Shown here piece by piece: positions 1 to 7,738 of a stretch of 64,000 bases of DNA. Origin of the DNA: an uncultured Arachnia sp. (GTDB lineage Bacteria > Actinomycetota > Actinomycetes > Propionibacteriales > Propionibacteriaceae). Within the stretch, counting starts at the first letter, position 1. Every line of letters begins with the position of its first letter. Position numbers and translations under genes: made by a program. The DNA lies in NCBI GenBank assembly GCA_947493705.1, contig CANLSH010000002.1:1-64000 (forward strand), written 5' to 3'. Under the pieces are notes generated by a model, which was not told where the DNA came from, made no database searches, and worked only from the letters and a program-made list of their open reading frames with translations.

Positions 1-199
1 AACCGGTCATAGCCCATCGCCGGCTCCCCAGCCGCGGCGCACGAATCGGCGTACTCACCATGAAGAAGCTTCAGCGTCACACCCACCCGGGCCATCTCCC
101 GATGGGCCCGGTCCCAGTCCGGCTGGACGAACACACTCTCATGCTCACCACGCCCCGGGAACAACAACCCATACACCTCACCGTCGCCTAGGGAATCGT
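1..199 (-). pseudogene. IS21-family transposase (IstA-like), 5'-truncated and running off the left edge
   Basis: Read on the minus strand, this stretch is an open frame with the order GDGEVYGLLFPGRGEHESVF, then QPDW, then RVGVTLKLLHGEY, then AMGYDR. This is the segment of actinobacterial IS21 IstA transposases just after the N-terminal helix-turn-helix. An in-frame TAG lies a few codons upstream, inside the next gene, so the HTH start of the transposase is missing. The rest of the protein would lie left of the window. The fragment abuts the start codon of the NmrA-like gene on the opposite strand, and that gene's Shine-Dalgarno sequence (AGGGAA) lies within the fragment. It is therefore a decayed or interrupted insertion sequence. 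Family assignment comes from remembered motif similarity. Confidence 0.6.
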
Positions 200-200
200 C

Positions 201-1058
201 ATGACGAAGACTGAACTACCACTTCTGGTGCTCGGCGCGACAGGCGGACAGGGCGGTGCCGTCGTCGAAGCGCTACAGGAACGCGGTGTCGCCATTCGCG
301 CTCTCGTCCGGGACCAGACCTCGAAGTCGGCCCGACATTTGGCGTCCCGCGGCGTGGACCTGGCGACGGGTTCACTGAGCGACAGCGATTCCCTCGCTGC
401 CGCCATGCGCGACGTCGAGGGGGCATTCACGTTGACCACCCCGTTCGAATCCGGCCCGGATGCAGAAGTCACACAGGGCAGGGCGATCCTGGAGGCGGCA
501 CGCAAAGCAAAGCTGCCGCACCTGGTCCTCAGCTCCGTTGCAGGTGCCACCCAGGACAGCGGCGTGCCACACTTCGAGAGCAAGGCGGTTGTCGAGAAGG
601 AACTCGCGGCCGGTGACGTACCGTTCACAATCCTTGGCCCCACCTACTTCTTCGACAACGCCCTCGGTGGTGAGCAGCAGATCCGCGACGGCATCCTCGA
701 GCTCCCCCTCCCCGGTGACCGTCCCCTACAACAACTGTCCCGGGCCGATCTCGGACGCTTCGCCGCGACCGTGCTTCTGGACCCGGAACGCTTCATCGGA
801 GAACGCATTGAACTCGCGAGCGATGACCCCACACCCACGCAGATGGCCGAAGCTCTGACGCGTGCGCCCGGCCACCCGGTTCGCCACGACGAGGTGGAGC
901 TCAGCACCATCGAGAGCGACGACATGCTTGCCATGTGGAAGTTCCTGCAGCGCGACGGGTACCACGTGGATGTGACGGCCCTCCACGCCAGCCACCCCGA
1001 AGTGGGCTGGACCTCGTTCGCTGACTGGGCCGCACAAACGATGGGAGCCTCATCATGA
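201..1058 (+). CDS. NmrA-like NAD(P)-binding atypical SDR protein
   Basis: This 285-residue protein has an N-terminal Rossmann fold with the glycine-rich motif GATGGQGG at residues 12-19. It matches the NmrA/HSCARG type of atypical short-chain dehydrogenases, which bind NAD(P) and act as redox sensors or quinone/isoflavone reductase-like enzymes. There is no classical YxxxK catalytic pair, as is usual in NmrA proteins. The start at 201 is preceded by AGGGAA. Its stop overlaps the ATG of the following DUF5996 gene by four bases (ATGA), so the two were probably translated as a unit. The substrate is unknown. The upstream region has been replaced by an IS21 remnant, so expression of the gene is uncertain. 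Confidence 0.8.
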   Translation: MTKTELPLLVLGATGGQGGAVVEALQERGVAIRALVRDQTSKSARHLASRGVDLATGSLSDSDSLAAAMRDVEGAFTLTTPFESGPDAEVTQGRAILEAARKAKLPHLVLSSVAGATQDSGVPHFESKAVVEKELAAGDVPFTILGPTYFFDNALGGEQQIRDGILELPLPGDRPLQQLSRADLGRFAATVLLDPERFIGERIELASDDPTPTQMAEALTRAPGHPVRHDEVELSTIESDDMLAMWKFLQRDGYHVDVTALHASHPEVGWTSFADWAAQTMGASS

Positions 1059-1999
1059 CCACCACCGCTCAGACCCCGCAGGCGTGGCCGAGCTTGAAAG
1101 TGAAGGACTGGGCCGAGACCAGGGACACCCTGCACATGTGGACCCAGATCGTCGGCAAGATCCGCCTCGTGCACACGCCGCTCGTGAATCATTGGTGGAA
1201 CGTAACGCTGTACGTCAGCCCACGCGGGCTCACGACGTAGTCGATCCCGTACGGCCGGTCGCGGATGTTCGACATCGAGTTCGACTTCGTGGATCACCAG
1301 CTGCGCATCCGCACCGATGACGGCGGAACCCGACTCGTCGCCCTGGAACCCAAACCGGTGGCCACGTTCTACAGCGAAGTCATGCAGGCCCTGGGCGAGT
1401 TGGGCATTGAGACGGAGATACAGTCCACACCCAACGAGGTGGACCCCGCGATCCCGTTCGCGGAAGATTACGAGCACGCCTCCTACGACGCCGAGTCCGT
1501 CCACCTCTTCTGGCGCCAACTGGTGCGGGCTGACCGGGTGATGCAGGAGTTCCGGTCGCACTTCATCGGCAAGGTGAGTCCCGTGCACTTCTTCTGGGGT
1601 GCGGTGGACCTGGCATGCACCAGATTTTCCGGCCGAGCAGCACCCACCCATCCCGGCGGCGCCCCGAACTGTGGTGACTGGGTGATGGAGGAGGGCTACT
1701 CACACGAACTCAGCAGTTGCGGATTCTGGCCCGGTGGTGGCGACGAGGGTGCGTTCTACTCATATGCCTATCCGGAACCGGAAGGATTTGCCGACTACCC
1801 CGTCGGCCCGGCCGGAGCCTTCTACAGTCAGGAGAACGGCCAGTTCCTCCTCCCCTACGAAGCGGTCCGCACGGCGCCCGATCCGGATGCGGCGCTCATG
1901 GAGTTCCTGCAGACCACCTACGACGCCGCCGCTGCTCACAGCGGCTGGGACAGGGAAGATCTGGAGCATGACCCGGAGCGCTGGGATCACCGTCGCTGA
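1055..1999 (+). pseudogene. DUF5996 family protein, interrupted by an in-frame amber codon
   Basis: Codons 1-61 (1055-1237) and the open frame from 1241 to 1999 are in the same reading frame and together form one DUF5996 protein of about 314 residues. Family hallmarks are WPSLKVKDWAETRDTLHMWT and QIVGKIRLVHTPLVNHWWNV at the N-terminus, and FIGKVSPVHFFWG further on. They continue smoothly across a single TAG at 1238-1240. Family members usually have serine here (LTTSPIPYG), so one TCG-to-TAG change would explain the break. Downstream translation could restart at ATG 1265. The function of DUF5996 is not established. The alternatives are a true pseudogene, a strain polymorphism, or a base-call error. 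Confidence 0.75.
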
Positions 2000-2016
2000 C
2001 GACCGCCCCCACCAGT

Positions 2017-2307
2017 TCACTGGTAGCTGCGGTTGAGGGCATCCCCGACGTCGCGGAGCATCTCCTCGTCCTCGTAGCAGAAGGCCCAGCTCTCTTCAGG
2101 CTCGAAGGACTCGACGACGAGGTGACCCGTGTCCTTGTTGTGCGCGGTGGCGTGCCTGTTCGGTGAGGAGTCACAGCAGCCAACGTGGCCGCATGACATA
2201 CACAGGCGCAAATGCACCCATGTGCTGCCATCCCGGAGACACTCTTCGCATCCGTCGGGCGTCCTTGGTTCGACCGCAGTGAGGTCATCAAGATGCTTAC
2301 AAGTCAC
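2017..2307 (-). CDS. UBP-type zinc finger protein
   Basis: This 96-residue protein begins TCKHLDD and carries the full set of Cys/His ligands of a ZnF-UBP domain: C-K-H near the start, CEEC, CMSCGHVGCC, and the H-x3-H and TGH histidines. In eukaryotic deubiquitinases this fold binds the ubiquitin C-terminus. The small actinobacterial stand-alone versions have no assigned partner. A GTG start at 2307 is chosen because GAAAGGGA lies just upstream and the domain begins at once. A longer frame to 2553 adds an unconserved N-terminus. It lies downstream of the GNAT and pirin genes on the same strand and may be the last gene of that operon. Confidence 0.8.
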   Translation of the reverse strand: MTCKHLDDLTAVEPRTPDGCEECLRDGSTWVHLRLCMSCGHVGCCDSSPNRHATAHNKDTGHLVVESFEPEESWAFCYEDEEMLRDVGDALNRSYQ

Positions 2308-2419
2308 GTCATTGTCCCTTTCGTCGATTTCACGGTGCTCACGAATTGTCCCCCGGCTTGTCCGCAAAGACACCCTCCAGCATTCCCGTTGCCTGACCGG
2401 GCCGAGCAACTTGGGCAGT

Positions 2420-2725
2420 TCAGTCAGTGACGTTACTGGCGGGTCGGCGGTAGTCCAGATCCTGGTATTCGGGATGACGCGACATCCACGCCTGAACAAA
2501 CGGACAGATGGGCAATACCTTGAGATCACTGTCCCTGACCTGGTCCAGAGCACTGCGCACCAGGTGGCCTCCGAGTCCCTGCCCCTCGTACGAGGGGTCG
2601 ATCTCCGTGTGGGTGAAGATGATCATCTGATCCGTCTTCTGGTAGGCGGCGTGGCCGAGCACCTCGCCGTCGCGCAGGATCTCAAACCTTTGACGCTCCG
2701 GTACGTCACTGACTTGGTCGGTCAT
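2420..2725 (-). CDS. GNAT-like N-acetyltransferase (YidJ/Acetyltransf_CG type)
   Basis: A 101-residue single-domain protein of the small GCN5-related acetyltransferase family. The acetyl-CoA binding loop is YEGQGLGG at residues 46-53, and the C-terminus HPEYQDL is typical of the short YidJ-like group. The ATG at 2725 is preceded by AGAAGG at good spacing. A longer frame to 2848 would overlap the pirin gene and adds a low-complexity arginine-rich N-terminus, so it is rejected. It sits 49 bp after pirin and about 110 bp before the UBP zinc-finger gene on the same strand. The substrate is unknown. Confidence 0.82.
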   Translation of the reverse strand: MTDQVSDVPERQRFEILRDGEVLGHAAYQKTDQMIIFTHTEIDPSYEGQGLGGHLVRSALDQVRDSDLKVLPICPFVQAWMSRHPEYQDLDYRRPASNVTD

Positions 2726-2774
2726 GTCTTGCCTTCTTCCATGTGGGTGTCGTCGACGTTCCTCATGCGCTTCC

Positions 2775-3710
2775 TCAATTCTGCTGCCAGAAGGGCGCCT
2801 TGGCAGGAATGAGCGGAAGATTCGAGCGCACACGGCCGAACCGGTCATCCTGCGCTGACCACGACGCGTAGGCGGCGTCGATCTCCGCGCGATTGCGGGC
2901 CACGAAGTTCCACCACATCATGATCGGTTCATCGAATGGTTCCCCACCGAGGAGGATGGCACGCGTCGGTTCGGCAACATTGAGAACAAGCTCGTCCCGT
3001 CCACGGCCCAAGTACCCGAGTTTACCGGGCGGCAGGGGGCGTCCGTGAAGTTCAATGGCACCCTCCAGCACCACCAGCCCGTACTCCCATCCGGGATTCA
3101 AAGGCACCGCGGTGGGGCCGTGCATGTTCAGATCCACACCCACCAACGCAGTGTCGTGGCGTGCGGGGCTGACCAGGTCACCGAAGTTCCCGACCAGGAC
3201 GGTGGCCACCGCGCCGTCAAGATCCATCTGTGGCATATCGACGTGGTGCTCGAACGCGCCGTCACCGTGCCGCGTCGACTCCGGAAGCGCAACCCATAGT
3301 TGGATTCCCTCCAGCACGCCTCTGTAGTGACCGGTGGCCTCCTCAGCGTGGGTCACCGCACCGCCGGAGGTCATCAGGTTCAGCTGACCCGGTTTGATCA
3401 CCTGCTCGGATCCAAGACTGTCGCGGTGGAGAACTTCGCCGTCGATGAGCCACGTGAGCGTCTGCAGGCCGATGTGGGGGTGTGGACCCACGTCCAGCCC
3501 ACTGTTCTCGGTAACGTCGGCAGGGCCCATGTGATCGGCGAAACACCAGGCACCGACCATTCGACGACCCTTGCGAGGTAGTGCCCGGCGCACCTGGACA
3601 TTGCCCACCTGCCCGTCACGACTTTCAGAAATCTCGACGCAGGGGGCGCTGGGATGGCCAGAATCTGCGACGTTGGCAGCCGCATCGCTCTGAGTGACGG
3701 GTCCGCTCAT
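2775..3710 (-). CDS. pirin family protein (bicupin)
   Basis: This 311-residue protein has the length and layout of bacterial pirins, with an N-terminal cupin carrying the metal site and a second C-terminal cupin. The Fe ligands can be placed at His77 and His79 (HPHIGLQT), His121 and Glu123 (THAEE), matching the H-x-H...H-x-E pattern of characterised pirins. Some pirins are quercetin dioxygenases, and others modulate metabolic enzymes. The in vivo role here is unknown. The start at 3710 has AGGAG six bases upstream. An inverted repeat, TCGAGC-N3-GCTCGA, lies in the leader at 3735-3749. The gene heads a pirin-GNAT-zinc finger group, next to yceI, a common actinobacterial neighbour. Confidence 0.9.
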   Translation of the reverse strand: MSGPVTQSDAAANVADSGHPSAPCVEISESRDGQVGNVQVRRALPRKGRRMVGAWCFADHMGPADVTENSGLDVGPHPHIGLQTLTWLIDGEVLHRDSLGSEQVIKPGQLNLMTSGGAVTHAEEATGHYRGVLEGIQLWVALPESTRHGDGAFEHHVDMPQMDLDGAVATVLVGNFGDLVSPARHDTALVGVDLNMHGPTAVPLNPGWEYGLVVLEGAIELHGRPLPPGKLGYLGRGRDELVLNVAEPTRAILLGGEPFDEPIMMWWNFVARNRAEIDAAYASWSAQDDRFGRVRSNLPLIPAKAPFWQQN

Positions 3711-3734
3711 CGGTTCTCCTCGTTAGGCGGAATA

Positions 3735-3766
3735 TCGAGCATCGCTCGACCGGGGGTGTCATGTCA
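3735..3766. promoter_or_regulatory. inverted repeat plus TGACATGACA box in the pirin leader
   Basis: Upstream of pirin there is a 15-bp inverted repeat TCGAGC-ATC-GCTCGA (3735-3749). Next to it, at 3757-3766, is TGACATGACA on the minus strand. The latter differs by one base from the palindrome TGACATGTCA upstream of yceI. A shared MarR- or TetR-type operator would explain this, but no regulator gene is adjacent. Confidence 0.35.
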
Positions 3767-3793
3767 GGTCCATTGTTGCCCATGGGACGACGA

Positions 3794-3834
3794 CGTGGGC
3801 TGGCCCGGCGGATGCCTGGACCAGCCCACGTTTT
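3794..3834. terminator. hairpin downstream of yceI
   Basis: CGTGGGCTGG (3794-3803) and CCAGCCCACG (3821-3830) form a perfect 10-bp stem, with TTTT following on the plus strand. It begins 22 bp past the yceI stop, so it most likely ends yceI transcription. The U-rich side faces the other way, so termination on the minus strand would depend on the hairpin alone. Confidence 0.5.
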
Positions 3835-3852
3835 CGCGCCAGAGCTGGCGGG

Positions 3853-4422
3853 TCAGGCGTTCTTGATTGCGGAAATCTCGAATTCGAGGGTGATTTTGTC
3901 GCTGACCATCACGCCGCCGGTCTCGAGCGCCGCATTCCAGGTGACCCCGAAGTCCTTGCGGTTGATCACGGTGGAGCCCTCGAACCCGGCCCGGTCGTTA
4001 CCCATGGGATCGGTGGCGGTGCCTTCAAATTCGAAGGGGACCGTGACGGAATTGGTGGTGCCCTTCACCGTCAGATCTCCGGTGACCTCCAGGCTGGTAT
4101 CGCTGGTCTTGGTCACGCCGGTGGAGACGAAGGTGATTTCGGGGTACTGCTCCATGTTGAAGAAGTCATTGCTGCGCAGGTGACCGTCGCGCTGCTCATT
4201 GCGCGTGTCGATGCTGGCAGCCTTGATGGTCAATGTGACGGAGGACTTGGAGAAATCCTCGGCGTCGATGGTGCCGCTGCCTTCGAAGTCGTTGAAGTTG
4301 CCGCGCACCTTGGTGACCATCGCGTGTCGGGCGACGAAACCAATCCGGGAGTGGGCGGCGTCGATGGTCCAGTCGCCGGACAGGTCGGCGAGCGTGGCGG
4401 GGGCTTGGGTGCTGTTGGTCAT
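3853..4422 (-). CDS. yceI: YceI family polyisoprenoid-binding protein
   Basis: The protein has 189 residues and covers one YceI lipocalin-like beta-barrel (from GDWTIDAAHSRIGFVARHAM to KITLEFEISA), the family that binds isoprenoid-type lipids. No signal peptide is visible, so a cytoplasmic location is likely, as in many actinobacterial homologues. The ATG at 4422 is preceded by GAGGAG. The frame extends to 4482 but the extra 20 residues are not conserved. A TGACATGTCA palindrome about 70 bp upstream overlaps a TTGACA box and may control expression. A perfect hairpin follows the stop. Its position beside pirin suggests a shared stress or redox regulon, which is inference. Confidence 0.88.
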   Translation of the reverse strand: MTNSTQAPATLADLSGDWTIDAAHSRIGFVARHAMVTKVRGNFNDFEGSGTIDAEDFSKSSVTLTIKAASIDTRNEQRDGHLRSNDFFNMEQYPEITFVSTGVTKTSDTSLEVTGDLTVKGTTNSVTVPFEFEGTATDPMGNDRAGFEGSTVINRKDFGVTWNAALETGGVMVSDKITLEFEISAIKNA

Positions 4423-4490
4423 GAAGGGCTCCTCAAGGTCGTGGTCGCCACCAAGTCGGTGACACAACCTCAACTCTGTCATTAACTACG

Positions 4491-4501
4491 TGACATGTCA
4501 A
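4491..4501 (-). promoter_or_regulatory. palindromic operator candidate upstream of yceI
   Basis: TGACATGTCA (4491-4500) is a perfect 10-bp palindrome. On the minus strand it reads TTGACATGTCA, so it contains a consensus -35 hexamer TTGACA. No convincing -10 is seen at 16-18 bp. A near copy lies upstream of pirin. Confidence 0.4.
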
Positions 4502-4581
4502 CTACATCGAGTGGTGTTGTTGCAGCGGTCTCAACACTTCGCGTTCTCCGTAACGTTTGCGCAGGCGGCTAGTTTTGACGC

Positions 4582-6465
4582 ATGGGCGTGGACGGGGAAC
4601 GGACTCGGCAAGCTCTCGATGCCGTCGAACATGCGCCCACACTGCTCGCAGGAATTGACCTCATGGATGCCGTCATGACGACGGCGCGGGCCGAGGCGGA
4701 TGCAGCAGCCGGCCCCTTGGCTCACGTCATCACATCTGGCGACGCCCTGAGCGCCATCGCAGCCGTTCACGCCGCTTCGGCAGCGGGCCCACGCACGGCC
4801 TCCCGGCTACTCGTCCCTCTCCTGTCCTCACGCGCACCGCATTTGCGCGAGCACGCGGCGTGGGCACTGCACAGGTCGGCCTATCTGAGCGACGCGGTGT
4901 CCGCCCTCACCAGCATGGTGGACCGAGGAGGATTCACCGGCACTGTCGCCGAAGCCACACTGGATACATGGGGTCTCCCACCTCGCGGCATCGCCACCAA
5001 CGAGGTCGCGGACGAACAGCACCACGGCACTTCCAGCTCGGGCTTCACCGTGGCTCAGCTGTACCTCCACGCCGACATCGACGGCACTCTCAGCCACGCC
5101 GGGCAGGGTGACACCGGCGGCATCGCCACGCTGCTGGTCCAGCTTGGCGATGCCCTGTTCTCCGAAGGAACCGTTGAGCGTGTTCTCACGCTGTCCCGGG
5201 GAGGCCCCGGCGGGACGCCCGACTGCGCAGTCCCCACTGGACCCGGCCATCACTACATCCCTGTGCCCCTGCCCGGACCCGTGCGACAGTCCGCCGATGC
5301 GTGGCCACTTCGCATACCGGCGCGCCGCGAACTGCGCCGGATTCTGGGATCCGCCGGGAGGGTCGATGTCCTGCATTTGCGGATGGCTGACGTCGCTTCC
5401 TGGGCCGCCGCCGAAGTGGCACGCGAGCTGGGCATCACCACCGTACTCACCCTGGCGCCCGATCCTCACGCACTGATCGCCGCGCGGGAAGCGGCTGGCA
5501 CCCTCGACCGCACCAATTTCGGAGCAGCAGATCACGCGGAACACCTCGTCTTCCGCGTCAGACTGCTGCGTGATCTCGCCGCCCAGGCCGCACACCTCGT
5601 CGTCTTCCCCCGCCCCAACCTCGGCCGAGACCTGCGAGACCTGCTCCATTTGGACCCCGCCGACGCCCAGCGCGTCAGTACGGTCGCCGAGGGCATAGAC
5701 CTCGCGCCACTCGACACCGCCGCCCGAGAGGTGCAGGAAGAACGGCGTGGTGGTCCTGCGTCCGAAGCCACCGTGGTCGCCCTCGCTGACCTCGACGCAG
5801 TGCTTGACACCCTGCCCGCGGAACGCCGCGGACTGCCGTTGGCCATCACCGTTGGGCGGCTGCACCGTGTCAAGGGCATGGCTTCCCTGGTCGAAACCTG
5901 GGCATCTGATCCGGCTCTGACAAGCCGCTGCAACCTGCTCATCGTGGGCGGAGACCTCGAAGATCCCTCCGCCGACGAGCGCGAGCAGCTGGACCACATT
6001 GACGCCGTCGTCCCCCGAGAGGACGGCCCTGCACATGGCCTGCTGCTCGCTGGTCACAAGCCCAACGGCACCGTCGCGGTGTGGTTGGCAGCGGTCCGTC
6101 ATGGCCGTCGCGGCCATGCGGCACCCGCAGGCATCTACGTGTCAGCAAGCCTCAAGGAAGAGTTTGGCATCGCCATCCTGGAGGCCATGGCGTCCGGTCT
6201 CGTCGTCGTCGCTCCCCAGGACGGGGGGCCCGCCACCTACGTGGAGCACGGTGTCACCGGCGTTCTCGCCGAGACGACTTCACCGCGCGCCCTCGGTGCC
6301 GCTTTGGCGTCCGCACTTGATCTGGCGTCCGCACCGGAGGCCGCCGAGCGTGCCGACCGAGCCCGGGCGCTGATCACCGAGCGCTTCAGCATCCAGACGA
6401 TGGCTTCCGCCCTTGCCGGGATCTACAGGGAGGTCACTCGTGACACTGCTCATCATCAGTCCTGA
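4582..6465 (+). CDS. GT4 family glycosyltransferase with N-terminal HEAT-like region
   Basis: This is a 627-residue protein. The first ~150 residues are Ala/Leu-rich helical repeats of HEAT type (SRLLVPLLSSRAPHLREHAA). They are followed by a GT-B glycosyltransferase with the N-domain opening GQGDTGGIATLLVQLGDAL and the C-domain nucleotide-sugar site. The retaining-GT4 signature E-x7-E is present in KEEFGIAILEAMASG, followed by PQDGGPATYVEHGVTG. Donor and acceptor are unknown. No strong Shine-Dalgarno precedes ATG 4582. A TAGTTT hexamer six bases upstream would allow a leaderless message. The 3' end overlaps the next glycosyltransferase by 26 bp, so the two genes are translationally coupled. 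A helical-repeat domain in front of a GT4 may provide acceptor or partner binding. Confidence 0.78.
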   Translation: MGVDGERTRQALDAVEHAPTLLAGIDLMDAVMTTARAEADAAAGPLAHVITSGDALSAIAAVHAASAAGPRTASRLLVPLLSSRAPHLREHAAWALHRSAYLSDAVSALTSMVDRGGFTGTVAEATLDTWGLPPRGIATNEVADEQHHGTSSSGFTVAQLYLHADIDGTLSHAGQGDTGGIATLLVQLGDALFSEGTVERVLTLSRGGPGGTPDCAVPTGPGHHYIPVPLPGPVRQSADAWPLRIPARRELRRILGSAGRVDVLHLRMADVASWAAAEVARELGITTVLTLAPDPHALIAAREAAGTLDRTNFGAADHAEHLVFRVRLLRDLAAQAAHLVVFPRPNLGRDLRDLLHLDPADAQRVSTVAEGIDLAPLDTAAREVQEERRGGPASEATVVALADLDAVLDTLPAERRGLPLAITVGRLHRVKGMASLVETWASDPALTSRCNLLIVGGDLEDPSADEREQLDHIDAVVPREDGPAHGLLLAGHKPNGTVAVWLAAVRHGRRGHAAPAGIYVSASLKEEFGIAILEAMASGLVVVAPQDGGPATYVEHGVTGVLAETTSPRALGAALASALDLASAPEAAERADRARALITERFSIQTMASALAGIYREVTRDTAHHQS

Positions 6466-7738
6466 CTACGCCTCCCACCTCTACCCGTTGGCCACTCTGG
6501 GGACGGCATGGCAACGCGCTGGCGAGCGTGTCGTCGTCGCGACAGGTCTCGCAACTGACGCCATCGTGACTCAGTTCGGTTTCGAGCGCGAGAATTTGCA
6601 GCTGGGCCGCGGAACAAACCCGGGCGTGATTCGGGCCGAGGACCAACCGCGCGGCGAGGACGACGCCCTGCGGGGCTTCTTCGAGGCCACCCGGCGCGGT
6701 GCGGTGGAAACCCTGGCGTTCCAAGCATCAGCCCGCGGCAACGATCTCCTGTGGGATCCCCTCAACGTGGCGCGCGAGGTTCAGCGCGTCGTCACAAGGG
6801 TGCAGCCCAGTCACGTCATCGTGGACCACCTCGCCTTCAGCGCACGGCTCGCCCTCGCGAGCTCCGGTATCCGGCACGGCGACGTCATCCTCGGACATCC
6901 CAGCGCACTGACCGTCGGTGACGAGGTGTACGGCTACCCACCGGCCTGGCCGGAAGCCATTCATCCCGACCCGGTTGCTCTGGCAGAGTTGCGGCACCTG
7001 TGTGAGCGCGTTCGGGACAGTTTCACTGCGCAGTGGAACGAAGCGTTGTCCACCCTCGACCCGGGGGCTGCTGCGAGCGAGGACGCTTTCGCCGAGACCG
7101 GCGACGTCCTGCTGCTGAACTATCCCGGTGAACTGCACCCAGCTGAGCGCACCGCTTTGTTGGGGCCGCACGCTTTCCTCGGCTCGGCCGTCCGAACCGA
7201 ATCACCGGACGCAGAGGTCGACGAATGGGTCAACTCCAGTGATACCCCGATCATCTATGTGAGCCTGGGCAGCTTCCTGTCCGTCCGATCCGACGTGCTT
7301 GCCCGCATCTGCGACGCATTGCGCGGCCTTGACGTGCGGGTCGCGCTCGCGAACGGTTCCACACCCCGAGCTGCGCTCGGCACCATTCCGGCGTCCTGGC
7401 TCGTCCGCGAGGTCCTGCCACAGGTGAGTTTGCTGGCACGTTCGATGCTGGCGATCTCCCATGGCGGCAACAACAGCGTCACCGAGTCGCTCACCGCAGG
7501 CGTCCCCATGTTGCTCCTGCCTCTGTCGACGGACCAATTTGCCGGTTCCGCCGCCCTGGAGGGAGCTGGTTTCGCGGAGGTGCTTGATCCCAACGCAGCC
7601 ACGCCGGCTGAGTTGCGTGCAGCGGCAGAGCGTCTGCTCGCACTCGCTCCACACGCCAGGATAAGGCTCATGAGGCTGGCCGAGGACCTCGCGCACCATC
7701 CCGGCGCTCAGCGGGCTCGGGAGGTGCTGGCCGGATGA
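6440..7738 (+). CDS. GT1/MGT-type glycosyltransferase
   Basis: The 432-residue protein has the GT-B fold of the GT1/MGT family that moves sugars from UDP/TDP donors onto small molecules or lipids. The donor-binding signature is in the C-domain: SHGGNNSVTESLTAGVPMLL, then PLSTDQFAGSAALEGAGFAEVL. The GTG at 6440 is chosen because AGGGAGG lies six bases upstream and the N-terminal strand TLLIISPDYASHLYPL starts there. It overlaps the preceding GT4 gene by 26 bp and the following permease by four bases (ATGA). The three genes thus form a tight operon. The acceptor cannot be read from the sequence. Confidence 0.8.
   Translation: MTLLIISPDYASHLYPLATLGTAWQRAGERVVVATGLATDAIVTQFGFERENLQLGRGTNPGVIRAEDQPRGEDDALRGFFEATRRGAVETLAFQASARGNDLLWDPLNVAREVQRVVTRVQPSHVIVDHLAFSARLALASSGIRHGDVILGHPSALTVGDEVYGYPPAWPEAIHPDPVALAELRHLCERVRDSFTAQWNEALSTLDPGAAASEDAFAETGDVLLLNYPGELHPAERTALLGPHAFLGSAVRTESPDAEVDEWVNSSDTPIIYVSLGSFLSVRSDVLARICDALRGLDVRVALANGSTPRAALGTIPASWLVREVLPQVSLLARSMLAISHGGNNSVTESLTAGVPMLLLPLSTDQFAGSAALEGAGFAEVLDPNAATPAELRAAAERLLALAPHARIRLMRLAEDLAHHPGAQRAREVLAG

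Noticed and set aside
644-1651. 335-codon open frame on the minus strand
   Set aside because: It is opposite nmrA and the DUF5996 gene, whose family similarities are on the plus strand.
4828-6117. 429-codon open frame on the minus strand
   Set aside because: It is opposite the GT4 gene and has no domain; the GT4 signature decides the coding strand.
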